From positions 124,001 to 188,000 of the forward strand of contig NZ_JAFBEC010000007.1 in NCBI RefSeq assembly GCF_016908595.1: a stretch of 64,000 nt of DNA. The letters are read 5' to 3'. Source of the DNA: Geomicrobium sediminis (GTDB lineage: Bacteria; Bacillota; Bacilli; Bacillales; Marinococcaceae). Below, one piece after another: positions 34,571 to 43,192 of the stretch. Position 1 is the stretch's first letter; every line of letters begins with the position of its first letter. The position numbers and the translations under genes were made by a program. The notes beneath the pieces are model-generated. The model saw nothing but the letters and a program-made list of their open reading frames with translations. It had not been told where the DNA came from and did no database searches.

Positions 34571-35582
34571 GTGCTTTCTCCTCCTCACGTAATTGTTGTA
34601 ATTGAGCGAGTGCTGATTTACTATTTATCGCTTCATTTGCAATCGATACACCTTCTTGTATGCTTTTCGCTTCACCCGTTACGTAAAGTCCTGCAGCCAT
34701 ATTTAAAACGAGAATGTCGTGTGCTCCGGTTGTTGACGTGCCGTCAAAGATGCTTTGAATGATCTGTGCACTATCATTGATTGTTTTTGCTTCAATCGCT
34801 TCTAAAGATGCACGCTTCAACCCGAACATTTCAGGTGTTGCAGTATAAGACGTAATGTTCCCCTCATTTAACTCAGTGACATAGGTAGCACCTGTGATCG
34901 TCATTTCATCCATACCGTCTTCACCGGTTACAAACAATGCCCGTTTCGTACCGAGTCGCTTTAGTACGTGAGCCATTTTCTTTCCGTATTCAGCGTCCCA
35001 TACACCGACAACTTGATAGTTTGCACGTGCTGGATTCGTTAACGGACCTAATACATTAAATACGGTACGAAACCCGAGATTCTTGCGGATCGGCGCAACA
35101 TGTTTCATTGCCGTATGAAATAAAGGTGCGAACAAAAATACGAGCTGTTGTGTTGCAAGAATTTGTTTTGCTTCGCTGTGATCATTGGCAATTGGGACGT
35201 TTAATTTCTCAAGCACATCCGCACTGCCGCTTTTCGATGAAACGAATCGGTTGCCGTGTTTGGCTACTTGAATACCACACGCACTAAGTCCAATCGCAGC
35301 CGCGGTTGAAATGTTAAACGTAGAATGGCCGTCTCCACCCGTCCCACACGTATCAAGGACGTTGTGTGTTCCTAAATCTACGTGTTTGCTTAAATCTCTC
35401 ATCGCTTTCGCAAACCCTGTTAGTTCTTCAACCGTTTCACCACGTAAACGCATCATTGTTAGTAAGCTAGCGACTTGAGTTGGCTCTGCTTCTCCACCCA
35501 TCACCTCTTGCATCACTGCTTCTGCCTCGAGCTCTGATAACGTTTCGCCTTCAATCATTTTATTTAGCATACGTTTAATCAC
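34563..35582 (-). CDS. trpD: Anthranilate phosphoribosyltransferase
   Basis: TrpD transfers phosphoribose from PRPP to anthranilate. The 339-residue product shows the PRPP site DTCGTGGDGHSTFNIST (about 80-97), the KHGNR motif and NPARANYQVVGVW. The frame is open for 58 more codons inside trpE, but family alignment and an AAAGGGG site favour GTG 35582, giving the N terminus VIKRMLNKMIEG. It overlaps the trpE 3' end by 8 bases. Confidence 0.95.
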   Translation of the reverse strand: MIKRMLNKMIEGETLSELEAEAVMQEVMGGEAEPTQVASLLTMMRLRGETVEELTGFAKAMRDLSKHVDLGTHNVLDTCGTGGDGHSTFNISTAAAIGLSACGIQVAKHGNRFVSSKSGSADVLEKLNVPIANDHSEAKQILATQQLVFLFAPLFHTAMKHVAPIRKNLGFRTVFNVLGPLTNPARANYQVVGVWDAEYGKKMAHVLKRLGTKRALFVTGEDGMDEMTITGATYVTELNEGNITSYTATPEMFGLKRASLEAIEAKTINDSAQIIQSIFDGTSTTGAHDILVLNMAAGLYVTGEAKSIQEGVSIANEAINSKSALAQLQQLREEEKAHA

Positions 35583-37071
35583 CGGTGATCGCCCCTTTTT
35601 CCAACATCGTCTCCGCAGTTTGAATCGCGCTGAATAAAGCTGATGCTTTGTTGATCGACTCTTCATATTCCTCTTCAGGAACGGAGTCAGCAACAACACC
35701 GGCACCCGCTTGGACAGTTGCCACTCCCTCTTCAAAAACAACCGTTCGAATCGCAATGCAAGAATCGATTTCTTCGTTGTAGCTCATGTACAAGATTCCG
35801 CCTGCATAGAGCCCTCGGTTCGTTGGCTCTAACTCATTTAAAATTTCCATTGCCCTTACTTTCGGAGCACCAGACAACGTGCCAGCAGGATAGCCTGCAA
35901 TGAGTGCCTCCATTGGATGAATGTCGTTACGTAACTTCCCTTTAACGATTGAAACTAAGTGCATCACATGAGAGTACACTCCGACTTCCATCATCTTCGG
36001 CACGTGGACACTGCCAAATTGAGCGACACGTCCGACATCATTGCGAGCGAGATCAATCAGCATTTGATGTTCGGCACGTTCTTTCTCAGATTTGAGCATT
36101 TCTAGTTTCAAAGCATCATCTTGAGCTTCTGTTGCGCCTCTTTTTCTCGTTCCGGCAATCGGATGAATCTCTACTCCTTCTTTGCCTACTCCGACTAACT
36201 TCTCTGGGGAGCTACCGACGACGGTTTTAGTACCGAGGCGGATAAAAAATAGATAAGGAGAAGGATTCATCTGACGCAACACACGGTAAACGAGAAATGG
36301 TGAAATGTCGGTTTCATATTGGAATCTTTGTGAGATCACCGCTTGGAACACGTCACCTGCAACGATGTAATCTTTCACTTTGTTAACGGATGTTAGAAAC
36401 TGCTCTTTCTCGAAGTTTGAAGAAATGGTTGACCAATTCGGTTTCACGCGTACGGGAAAATCAGGTTGGAAATCCGCTTCCTTCGGCTCACTCAGCTGTT
36501 TAACTAAACGCTCTATATACACATTCGCTTCTTCATAAAGCTCTTCTAATGAATCAGAATTGTCACTATCAACGTAATGAACAATCATTAATTCTGCTGT
36601 TTGATGGTCATACGCTAGAAGCGTTTGACAAAATAAAAAGTGAATCGGTTCATTCGCATCTGCTCGTTTTGCTGTTTTCTCAAAGTGGCCAATGCTGTCA
36701 TACGGCAAGACGCCGACCGCACCGCCTGGAAAAGGTAAGTTGGTTTTTGTTGCTGGTGAAGGGTTTAAATAACGGAAAACATCTTTCCATACAGAAACAA
36801 AGTTGTCGCTACTCGAAATGACTTCATCATTACTTTGGAAATAAAACTGCTCTTCTTTTTCGATTAACTCGTAATTGACGTTTAATCCGACAAAGGAGAA
36901 GCGTGACCATTTCGATGTTTCTGCATTGCTTTCAAGAAGAAAAACCGCTTCTTCTTGAAATCGTTGAAAGATTTGGATAGGAGTAGTTGTGTCTGCGAAC
37001 ATTCGCTTCACAACAGGGACAAGACGATAACGGTCACATTCTTCTAGAAAATCCGTTAACGTACTATTCAT
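35575..37071 (-). CDS. trpE: Anthranilate synthase component I
   Basis: TrpE converts chorismate plus ammonia or glutamine nitrogen to anthranilate and is inhibited by tryptophan. The 498 residues include the inhibitor-site LLES near the N terminus, and the chorismate-binding core with PIAGTRKRGATEAQDD, DLARNDVGRVAQFGSV and AGYPAGTLSGAPKVRAMEIL. No trpG/pabA amidotransferase is in the operon; in Bacillus it is usually a shared gene in the folate cluster. Transcription and translation are both expected to be under TRAP control (leader entries). Confidence 0.97.
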   Translation of the reverse strand: MNSTLTDFLEECDRYRLVPVVKRMFADTTTPIQIFQRFQEEAVFLLESNAETSKWSRFSFVGLNVNYELIEKEEQFYFQSNDEVISSSDNFVSVWKDVFRYLNPSPATKTNLPFPGGAVGVLPYDSIGHFEKTAKRADANEPIHFLFCQTLLAYDHQTAELMIVHYVDSDNSDSLEELYEEANVYIERLVKQLSEPKEADFQPDFPVRVKPNWSTISSNFEKEQFLTSVNKVKDYIVAGDVFQAVISQRFQYETDISPFLVYRVLRQMNPSPYLFFIRLGTKTVVGSSPEKLVGVGKEGVEIHPIAGTRKRGATEAQDDALKLEMLKSEKERAEHQMLIDLARNDVGRVAQFGSVHVPKMMEVGVYSHVMHLVSIVKGKLRNDIHPMEALIAGYPAGTLSGAPKVRAMEILNELEPTNRGLYAGGILYMSYNEEIDSCIAIRTVVFEEGVATVQAGAGVVADSVPEEEYEESINKASALFSAIQTAETMLEKGAITGD

Positions 37072-37078
37072 TTGGCTG

Positions 37079-37097
37079 CACCTCTCTTAGAGAAGTG
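37079..37097 (-). promoter_or_regulatory. Hairpin sequestering the trpE ribosome binding site
   Basis: In the mRNA, CACUUCUC pairs with GAGAGGUG (8 bp, one G-U, UAA loop), which hides the AGAGAGG ribosome site 9-10 nt before the trpE ATG. In B. subtilis TRAP binding promotes a comparable hairpin. Confidence 0.6.
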
Positions 37098-37138
37098 TCG
37101 GAGGGGTTTGAAAAAACAAGAGGGGAAAAAAGAAAAAA

Positions 37139-37193
37139 CTCATCCAATCAAATCGACGGATGAGCAGCATTTAATCATCATCTACCTCTGCTC
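37139..37193 (-). terminator. trp operon attenuator: terminator and competing antiterminator
   Basis: Terminator: CTCATCC (37139-37145) with GGATGAG (37158-37164), then T6CT6 on the minus strand. Antiterminator: mRNA GAGCAG (plus 37188-37193), inside the TRAP triplets, pairs with CTGCTC (plus 37162-37167), which overlaps the terminator arm by three bases. TRAP binding to the triplets would free the terminator. Confidence 0.85.
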
Positions 37194-37279
37194 TACTCAA
37201 CTAAACTCCGCTCAACTCTTCTCGGCTCTTTGATAAAACATTATGCGTCTCTACGCATTCTCAACTAAAACTCAATCTA
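37182..37279 (-). promoter_or_regulatory. TRAP binding site: bipartite array of (G/U)AG triplets
   Basis: Read on the minus strand there are nine GAG/TAG triplets at an exact 5-nt period (plus-strand starts 37186, 191, 196, 201, 206, 211, 216, 221, 226), plus one TAG at 37182 with a 1-nt gap. A 6-bp hairpin (37243-37258) follows, then four more triplets at 37260, 265, 271 and 277 spaced 5-6 nt. mtrB, the TRAP gene, is at 46.3 kb. Confidence 0.88.
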
Positions 37280-37291
37280 AACTTAGTACCT

Positions 37292-37320
37292 AGCGTATGT
37301 GTTTCATACATTTTTGTCAA
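37292..37320 (-). promoter_or_regulatory. trp operon promoter
   Basis: TTGACA (plus 37315-37320), 17 nt, TACGCT (292-297) on the minus strand. The -35 overlaps the aroH stop codon. The predicted start is near 37285, so all TRAP triplets are in the leader. Confidence 0.7.
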
Positions 37321-37691
37321 TCTTTTTGTGCTAAATCAGGGCGGAGTTGAATCGCTTCATTATGAAACACGTGAACGATTTCACTCGCAGGAACGTCCGT
37401 ATTCACAGTCATCATAATGCGAATGCAACGCTTTAACCCGCTTGGCACGGGAATTTCAGTCGCACACATAACCGGGACATATTTCCACTCTTCACTTTCA
37501 AGCATACGTGTTGCTTTTGCTGGAAACGCTGCATTGATCTCTTCGGTAACTGTAAACCAAATGTGAGCAACATCGCTTGGCAACACATTATTTTCAGTCA
37601 CCATTTCTTCTAGACACTTTCTCGTCTCTTCCCAAATGCTCTCTGCATCATTTTCCTTTACGGTCGTAGCTCCGCGAATTCCTCTCATCAC
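37317..37691 (-). CDS. aroH: Monofunctional chorismate mutase, AroH type
   Basis: AroH converts chorismate to prephenate for Phe and Tyr. The 124-residue protein resembles the B. subtilis trimeric enzyme (127 aa): MRGIRGATTVKEND at the N terminus, FPAKATRMLESEEWKYVPV and CIRIMMTVNTDVP. The start is GTG 37691 or the next ATG (37688); it overlaps the aroB stop. It ends on the trp promoter. Confidence 0.95.
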   Translation of the reverse strand: MMRGIRGATTVKENDAESIWEETRKCLEEMVTENNVLPSDVAHIWFTVTEEINAAFPAKATRMLESEEWKYVPVMCATEIPVPSGLKRCIRIMMTVNTDVPASEIVHVFHNEAIQLRPDLAQKD

Positions 37692-38767
37692 GAAAAATGC
37701 TCCCCTTTGAATTGATTTAAGTAGGTTTCAAACTCTTCTTTCGCTAACAAAATAACACTCGGTTTTTGAGGTTCTACCAAGATCACGTCGGCAATTTGAG
37801 AATCTGTATTTTTCTTATCGGTTAACATCGATTCAATCATGAGCCTAACGTCCATCGTTTTCAGGGGCAAAAATGAGTAACCTAGCTTTTGAAACTGATC
37901 CAACTCATCTTCCATATGAATTGGCAGTGATGGATAAAGACGTTTTGACAAGTACAATGAAAAAGCCATACCATTCACGACTGCTTCACCGTGTGTTAAT
38001 GCGCCATATCCACTCACCTGTTCGAGTGCATGAGCAATGGTGTGACCAAAGTTCAAATGCGCACGGACGCCTTTTTCACGCTCGTCAGCTTCAACAATCT
38101 TCGCCTTTACAGCAATGCTTTTACGAAGCACACTTGCAGTGATGTTCGTAACACCTGTGTTTTGCACATGATCAAGTAGTTCTTGATCCCCGATATAACC
38201 ATGCTTTAATACTTCACCAAAGCCTGATAACCACTCTCGCTTCGGTAACGATTCAAGTAATGACAAATCATAAATAACAGCATCTGGCTGATGGAATGCA
38301 CCGATCAGATTCTTTCCGAGAGGATGATTGATTCCTGTTTTGCCGCCAACACTGCTGTCGTGTGCTAAAAGCGTCGTAGGCATTTGCACAAATGAAATTC
38401 CACGCATATACGTACTCGCAAGAAAACCAGCAAGATCGCCGACTACTCCCCCACCTAGCGCAATGACTACGCTACTCCGTTCTAGTTTTGCTTCAAGCAT
38501 GGCGGTCATCGCTTGACTATACATCTCGAAACTTTTCGAAGCTTCTCCAGCAGGAATCACAAATGTTCCGACAATCTGATGTACCGTAAGGTTTCTTTTT
38601 AATTGATCGAGATATAAGGGAGCGACCGTCGTGTCAGTAATGACAAACAGCCGCTTCTTTTGTGACCCATAAATACGTTCTAAAATCGGTTCAGCTTCTT
38701 GTAAAAGCTGTTCACCTAGAAAAATTGGATAGCTTTGGTGCGTCGTCTTTATCGTGAGCATTTCCAT
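37688..38767 (-). CDS. aroB: 3-dehydroquinate synthase
   Basis: AroB makes the first carbocycle of the shikimate pathway from DAHP, with NAD and a divalent metal. The 359 residues show IPAGEASKSFEMY (about 72-84), ALGGGVVGDLAGFLASTYMRG, the metal ligands in HGEAVVNGM and HLNFGHTIAHALE. Its ATG shares one base with the aroC stop (TAATG). Confidence 0.97.
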   Translation of the reverse strand: MEMLTIKTTHQSYPIFLGEQLLQEAEPILERIYGSQKKRLFVITDTTVAPLYLDQLKRNLTVHQIVGTFVIPAGEASKSFEMYSQAMTAMLEAKLERSSVVIALGGGVVGDLAGFLASTYMRGISFVQMPTTLLAHDSSVGGKTGINHPLGKNLIGAFHQPDAVIYDLSLLESLPKREWLSGFGEVLKHGYIGDQELLDHVQNTGVTNITASVLRKSIAVKAKIVEADEREKGVRAHLNFGHTIAHALEQVSGYGALTHGEAVVNGMAFSLYLSKRLYPSLPIHMEDELDQFQKLGYSFLPLKTMDVRLMIESMLTDKKNTDSQIADVILVEPQKPSVILLAKEEFETYLNQFKGEHFS

Positions 38768-39939
38768 TAGAAACGGCTCGCTTCTTCAATGTGTGCATCT
38801 ATTTGTTCTTTCAAGCGATCAAACCGGTCGGCACTAAACATTTCTAATAGACTGTTTGCTAATTCAAACGCCACGACATTTTCGCAAACGACCGCCGCTG
38901 CTGGAACTGCACAACTATCTGAACGCTCAATTGACGCTTCAAACGTTTCTTTAGAGTCGATATCGACACTTTTTAATGGTTTGTAAAGTGTTGGAATTGG
39001 TTTCATCACACCGTTAATCACAATCGGCATTCCCGTCGTCATTCCACCTTCAAAACCACCGAGACGATTCGTCGAACGCTTATAGCCTTCATCCTCATTC
39101 CAGTAAATCTCATCGTGCACTTGGCTACCTGGTAAGTTGGCCGCTTCAAAGCCAATCCCTACTTCGACTCCTTTAAACGCGTTAATGCTCATTACAGCTC
39201 CGGCAATTTTACCATCAAGCTTGCGATCGTAATGTACATGACTACCAACACCTTGTGGCATACCCGTTGCAACGACTTGTACAACGCCGCCGATCGAATC
39301 ACCATTTTTCTTCGCTTCATCAATCGCTGTCTTCATTTGTTCAGAAGCTTCTTCATCAATACAACGAACTGCTGAAGCTTCTGCACGCTCGATGAGTTCA
39401 TCAATGGATTGATACGTTCCACTCGCCTTCACACCACCGATGTTTACAACATGAACGCCAACCGTAATGCCAAGCTCTTTAAGAAGCTTTTTAGCAACAC
39501 TACCAACCGCCACGCGCATCGTCGTTTCACGAGCTGAAGAACGCTCAAGAATGTTTCTCATATCACGATGATTGTATTTAATTGCACCGTTTAGATCCGC
39601 ATGCCCAGGTCTTGGGCGCGTAATCGTTTTCGTTTGCACACGGTGCTCATCTTCTGCTTTTAAAGGTTCTGCACTCATTACTTGTTCCCAATGGACGTAA
39701 TCGTCATTGGTGACTGTGAGTGCAATTGGAGCTCCTGTTGTCATGCCGTGACGCACACCGCTTGTGATCGTTACTAAATCCTTTTCGATCTTCATTCTTC
39801 TTCCACGACCATGACCGCCTTGACGTCGTTTCAATTCAACGTTAATGTCTTCTTGTGTTAGCGGCAAGTGTGCTGGTACACCTTCAATAATCGTTGTCAA
39901 TCCAGGTCCGTGTGACTCTCCAGCTGTTAAAAAGCGCAT
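38767..39939 (-). CDS. aroC: Chorismate synthase
   Basis: This enzyme (named aroF in B. subtilis) eliminates phosphate from EPSP to give chorismate, using reduced FMN. The 390 residues start [15 protein letters not shown] and include the signatures [39 protein letters not shown] and RIDSCAV-like [13 protein letters not shown] 39939 has GGGGGTAGG upstream. First gene of the aroC-aroB-aroH group that feeds into trpE and mqnA chemistry. Confidence 0.97.
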   Translation of the reverse strand: MRFLTAGESHGPGLTTIIEGVPAHLPLTQEDINVELKRRQGGHGRGRRMKIEKDLVTITSGVRHGMTTGAPIALTVTNDDYVHWEQVMSAEPLKAEDEHRVQTKTITRPRPGHADLNGAIKYNHRDMRNILERSSARETTMRVAVGSVAKKLLKELGITVGVHVVNIGGVKASGTYQSIDELIERAEASAVRCIDEEASEQMKTAIDEAKKNGDSIGGVVQVVATGMPQGVGSHVHYDRKLDGKIAGAVMSINAFKGVEVGIGFEAANLPGSQVHDEIYWNEDEGYKRSTNRLGGFEGGMTTGMPIVINGVMKPIPTLYKPLKSVDIDSKETFEASIERSDSCAVPAAAVVCENVVAFELANSLLEMFSADRFDRLKEQIDAHIEEASRF

Positions 39940-40010
39940 TTTCCTACCCCCGTTACGTTCGCACATTCTTTTTCTTTAATGCTTTTATGTATTAAATTAT
40001 AGCATAGCGA

Positions 40011-40799
40011 TTATTGCTCGTGAAGTGGTGTTTTCCGATAGATAAATGAACCGTATGTTTCTAAACCATAGCGCTCTGGCGAAAATATCTGCTCTGTACT
40101 ACCAACGAACAGAAACCCTCCGTCTGTTAACGATGACACAAAACGTTTTAGAATGCGATCTTTTGCCTCTTCAGTGAAATAGATCAAGACATTTCGGCAA
40201 GTGATTAAGTGTACGCCCTTCATATACCGATCATTTAGAAGATCGTGCTTTGAAAACGTGACCGACTTACGATAACGGTCTTTGACCGTATAATTGTCAC
40301 CCTCATTATTAAAATACTCTGTCACTTCATGGGGCAACAGCTCGCGTAGCGATTTAGACGAATAGGTCGCACGTTTTGCTTTTAACAAAACTAACTCATC
40401 AATATCTGTTGCTATAATCTTTATATCTCGTTTAGGTTGGTCACTGAAAAGTGTACGTAACGTGTACGCTTCTTCACCAGTAGAACAGGCTGCACTCCAA
40501 ATGGTTAACGCTTCGTTTTGAGCTACTAATTCAGGCAATACTAGGCGGCGAAGATCCATCCAGCGTTCGCGATTTCGGTAAAATTCAGATACGTTAATGG
40601 TTATCCGATCAATGAAACGTTTCTCCATCTCACCGTCCACAGTTAATCCTAACATAAAGAAATCCTCATACGATAAAAACCCATACCGCTCATAAAATGA
40701 ACGAGTTCTTCTCATCATTTGTTTTTGTTTGTACAAAGACAAATCAATTCCGTACTTATGATGTACACGTTTTACAAAGACGTTGTAATCTTCATGCAT
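40011..40799 (-). CDS. cheR: Chemotaxis protein methyltransferase CheR
   Basis: CheR methylates glutamates of chemoreceptors with SAM for adaptation. The 262 residues have the N-terminal all-alpha domain (about 1-75), NVSEFYRNRERWMDLRR, the SAM site WSAACSTGEEAYTL (about 100-113), ATDIDELVL and LITCRNVLIYF. ATG 40799 has AAGGAG 6 nt upstream. As in B. subtilis it is a lone che gene here, just after ndk. Confidence 0.95.
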   Translation of the reverse strand: MHEDYNVFVKRVHHKYGIDLSLYKQKQMMRRTRSFYERYGFLSYEDFFMLGLTVDGEMEKRFIDRITINVSEFYRNRERWMDLRRLVLPELVAQNEALTIWSAACSTGEEAYTLRTLFSDQPKRDIKIIATDIDELVLLKAKRATYSSKSLRELLPHEVTEYFNNEGDNYTVKDRYRKSVTFSKHDLLNDRYMKGVHLITCRNVLIYFTEEAKDRILKRFVSSLTDGGFLFVGSTEQIFSPERYGLETYGSFIYRKTPLHEQ

Positions 40800-40816
40800 G
40801 AAGGTCTCCTTATAGT

Positions 40817-40846
40817 AAAAACCGGCCAACGTTAATTGACCGGTTT
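40817..40846 (-). terminator. Terminator between ndk and cheR
   Basis: AAACCGG and CCGGTTT with an inner CAA/TTG stem; five T follow on the minus strand. It ends only about 18 bp before the cheR ATG and next to its ribosome site. Confidence 0.75.
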
Positions 40847-40852
40847 ACTTCT

Positions 40853-41254
40853 TTATTTACCGAAGAATAGTGAAATCTCACGCTCAGCGCTCTCAGGAGA
40901 GTCAGAACCGTGAATTACGTTTTGACCAAGGTTTGTTGCGAAGTCTCCGCGAATTGTTCCTGGAGCTGCATCTTTCGGGTTTGTTGAACCCATCATCGTA
41001 CGAGCGTTAGAGATCACGTTCTCGCCTTCCCAGATCATTGCGAATGCAGGACCAGAAGTAATGAAGTCAACAAGCTCACCGAAGAAAGGCTTGTCGCTAT
41101 GCTCACCGTAATGAGCTTCAGCAGTTTCTTTAGGGATTGTCATTAGTTTTGCTTCTTTAAGCGTGTAACCACGCGCTTCAAAACGGCTTACAATTTCTCC
41201 GATTAACTGACGTTTTACGCCGTCAGGTTTTACCATAATAAATGATTGTTCCAT
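40853..41254 (-). CDS. ndk: Nucleoside diphosphate kinase
   Basis: Ndk equilibrates NTP and NDP pools through a phospho-His. The catalytic His is in [20 protein letters not shown]; the N terminus [20 protein letters not shown] and [15 protein letters not shown] are typical. The product has 133 residues and stops at LFFGK, about 15 residues short of the B. subtilis enzyme (about 148), lacking the usual C-terminal Trp-Ile-Tyr segment. The reading frame is otherwise intact. The upstream region has a TATAAT box (plus 41309-41314) and a 6-bp hairpin at the likely 5' end of the mRNA (41293-41307). Confidence 0.96.
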   Translation of the reverse strand: MEQSFIMVKPDGVKRQLIGEIVSRFEARGYTLKEAKLMTIPKETAEAHYGEHSDKPFFGELVDFITSGPAFAMIWEGENVISNARTMMGSTNPKDAAPGTIRGDFATNLGQNVIHGSDSPESAEREISLFFGK

Positions 41255-41346
41255 GTACAGTGCACTCCTCTATTGTTCGATCTCGTAAAAGTCGGGTAAA
41301 CTACCCGCATTATAGTATATCATCTCTTTAAAAGAGTTTAAACCTA

Positions 41347-42324
41347 TTAAAAATGTCTTGTCCCGATATACGTCGCAATTTCAGACAATGATTTAACCGC
41401 TGGAATTTGTGGCAACGTATCAAGCGTTTCGTAAGCCTTCTTTAAATAGCGTTCACTAAGTGCTTTAGAGTACTCAATCCCGCCACTCTCTTTGATCACT
41501 TGAAGAAGTTCAGTGAGTTCTTCTTGATTAGGAAGCTCTCCTTGGAACGCTAATTCAATCTTCGCTTTGATCTCTGGATTATGGTGCATCGCGTACAATG
41601 CTGGTAACGTTACGTTCCCTTGCAAAAGATCGCCGCCTGCAGGCTTCCCTAATTCTTCTTCTGTCCCTGTAAAATCAAGAACATCATCAATAATTTGATA
41701 CGCCATGCCTACTTGATAGCCGTAGCGATAGAGCGCACGTTGTTCTTCGCGACTTGCACCAACTGCCATTGCTCCAAGTTCGCAGCTGCCTGCAATAAGC
41801 AATGCCGTTTTCCGTTTAATACGTCTAAAGTACGTTTTAATGTCTTGGTCCCAAACGTATTGATAACGAATTTGTTCAATTTCCCCGATGACCATTTCAT
41901 GAATAACTTTAGACATCGCTTGATGAATTCGCTCATCATCAAAAAACGTCGCACTTTCAACCGCTTTCGCAAATATGTAGTCTCCTGTATACATCGCTAC
42001 GCGATTATCGTACTTCGCTTTAACCGTCTCTTGTCCGCGGCGAAGTTCCGCATCATCAATCACATCATCATGCACGAGAGAAGCCATATGAATGAGCTCA
42101 AGTGATACTCCGATGTGCTTTAAGCGATGAATATCATAGTCTCCGAACTTCCCAGCTAAAAGAACAAATACGGGTCGAATTCGTTTACCGCCTGCTTGTA
42201 AAAGTTGTAACGTTGCATCCTTTAGAACAGGGTGGGCATTGGAAACCGCAGTTGCCATCTCTTGTTCGATTTTATGAATGTCAGCACGTAAATACATATA
42301 TAGGTCTGCTAGTTTCATGACCAT
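41347..42324 (-). CDS. hepT: Heptaprenyl diphosphate synthase component II
   Basis: HepT is the catalytic subunit of the prenyl diphosphate synthase that makes the menaquinone side chain. The 325-residue helical protein has the first Asp-rich motif DDVIDDAELRRG (about 87-98), GGKRIRPVFVLLAG, and the second motif YQIIDDVLDF (about 215-224). The ATG at 42324 has AAGGGGA upstream; an ATG two codons later is also possible. It works with HepS, encoded at the far end of this block. Confidence 0.95.
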   Translation of the reverse strand: MVMKLADLYMYLRADIHKIEQEMATAVSNAHPVLKDATLQLLQAGGKRIRPVFVLLAGKFGDYDIHRLKHIGVSLELIHMASLVHDDVIDDAELRRGQETVKAKYDNRVAMYTGDYIFAKAVESATFFDDERIHQAMSKVIHEMVIGEIEQIRYQYVWDQDIKTYFRRIKRKTALLIAGSCELGAMAVGASREEQRALYRYGYQVGMAYQIIDDVLDFTGTEEELGKPAGGDLLQGNVTLPALYAMHHNPEIKAKIELAFQGELPNQEELTELLQVIKESGGIEYSKALSERYLKKAYETLDTLPQIPAVKSLSEIATYIGTRHF

Positions 42325-42334
42325 CTAGTCCCCT

Positions 42335-43192
42335 TCAAGTAATAGAGTGAATGCCGGTTTTAATGTCCCATACATTCAAATGATCGATTTTTTGATCTAA
42401 AAAGCCTTCTTCGTGCAGCAATTGGTAAAAGTAAAGCAATCCTCGTTGGTCTTCTTCTAAGAAGTGATAACGTAAGTTTGTAAAATATTGCTGCCAAAAA
42501 CGTTCTGTTCCACCGTAATCGTTTGTCACCGTTTTTGCAAGCTCAGCATAATGGTCTTTTTCATTCTTATGTCGGCTTTCTTTCCATTCGGTATAGAGTT
42601 CATGCATACCATTTGGTTCGTCTAGCAATTTCTCTTTACGCATTGCAAACACTGCAAACGTCATCGGCCAGTCCGTAAATGCTGTCCAACGTTCTGCTAA
42701 ATCATAAACATAAAACGAATCCCCGTGGTGACGCTTTGCCTCAATTGCATCATCACCAATTAACAGACACGCATCAAAAGAAGCCATCATGTCGCCAAAC
42801 ACGGGTGGTACCGTTTCATATCGAACATTTTCATGCTTATAAAAACGTTTTAATAACAATTTCAAAAGATTAATCGACGTCGCTGAACTATGCGTTAACG
42901 CCACATTACACCCGTTTAATTCTTCAATTGGCTTCTTTGAAAATAGAAAAATTGAACGGACTTCGCCTTTTGCAGAAACTGCGAGATTCGGCATTAACAC
43001 ATATTGCTCGTGATTTTTTGCATAACTAAACGATGAAATGGCACCGACGTCAATCTCACCTTTGGCCATTGCATCATTCAACTTCGCTGGGATGCTTGGA
43101 ATGAAAGACACTTGATGTTCTAGTTTTCCACGATTTAAATGATAGAAAAACGGGTGTACGTTCGTATAGAGAATCTCACCAACTGTAATCAT
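42335..43192 (-). CDS. mqnA: Chorismate dehydratase of the futalosine menaquinone pathway
   Basis: The 285-residue protein matches MqnA/MqnD-type periplasmic-binding-like enzymes. Features are MITVGEILYTNVHPFFYHL at the N terminus, GEIDVGAISSFSYAKN (the SS pair near residue 60), NVALTHSSATSINLLKLLL and FDACLLIGDDAIEAKR. MqnA removes water from chorismate to give 3-[(1-carboxyvinyl)oxy]benzoate, the entry to futalosine. MqnD has a similar fold, but the position and start favour MqnA. ATG 43192 overlaps the stop of the UbiX-type gene. B. subtilis has no counterpart here and uses the men route. Confidence 0.88.
   Translation of the reverse strand: MITVGEILYTNVHPFFYHLNRGKLEHQVSFIPSIPAKLNDAMAKGEIDVGAISSFSYAKNHEQYVLMPNLAVSAKGEVRSIFLFSKKPIEELNGCNVALTHSSATSINLLKLLLKRFYKHENVRYETVPPVFGDMMASFDACLLIGDDAIEAKRHHGDSFYVYDLAERWTAFTDWPMTFAVFAMRKEKLLDEPNGMHELYTEWKESRHKNEKDHYAELAKTVTNDYGGTERFWQQYFTNLRYHFLEEDQRGLLYFYQLLHEEGFLDQKIDHLNVWDIKTGIHSIT

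Noticed and set aside
41293-41307. 6-bp hairpin CGGGTA-aac-TACCCG upstream of ndk as a terminator
   Set aside because: No T tract; it is more likely the 5' end of the ndk mRNA, and too short to claim a function.
41695-42105. 136-codon plus-strand frame opposite hepT
   Set aside because: Antisense shadow of conserved hepT motifs.
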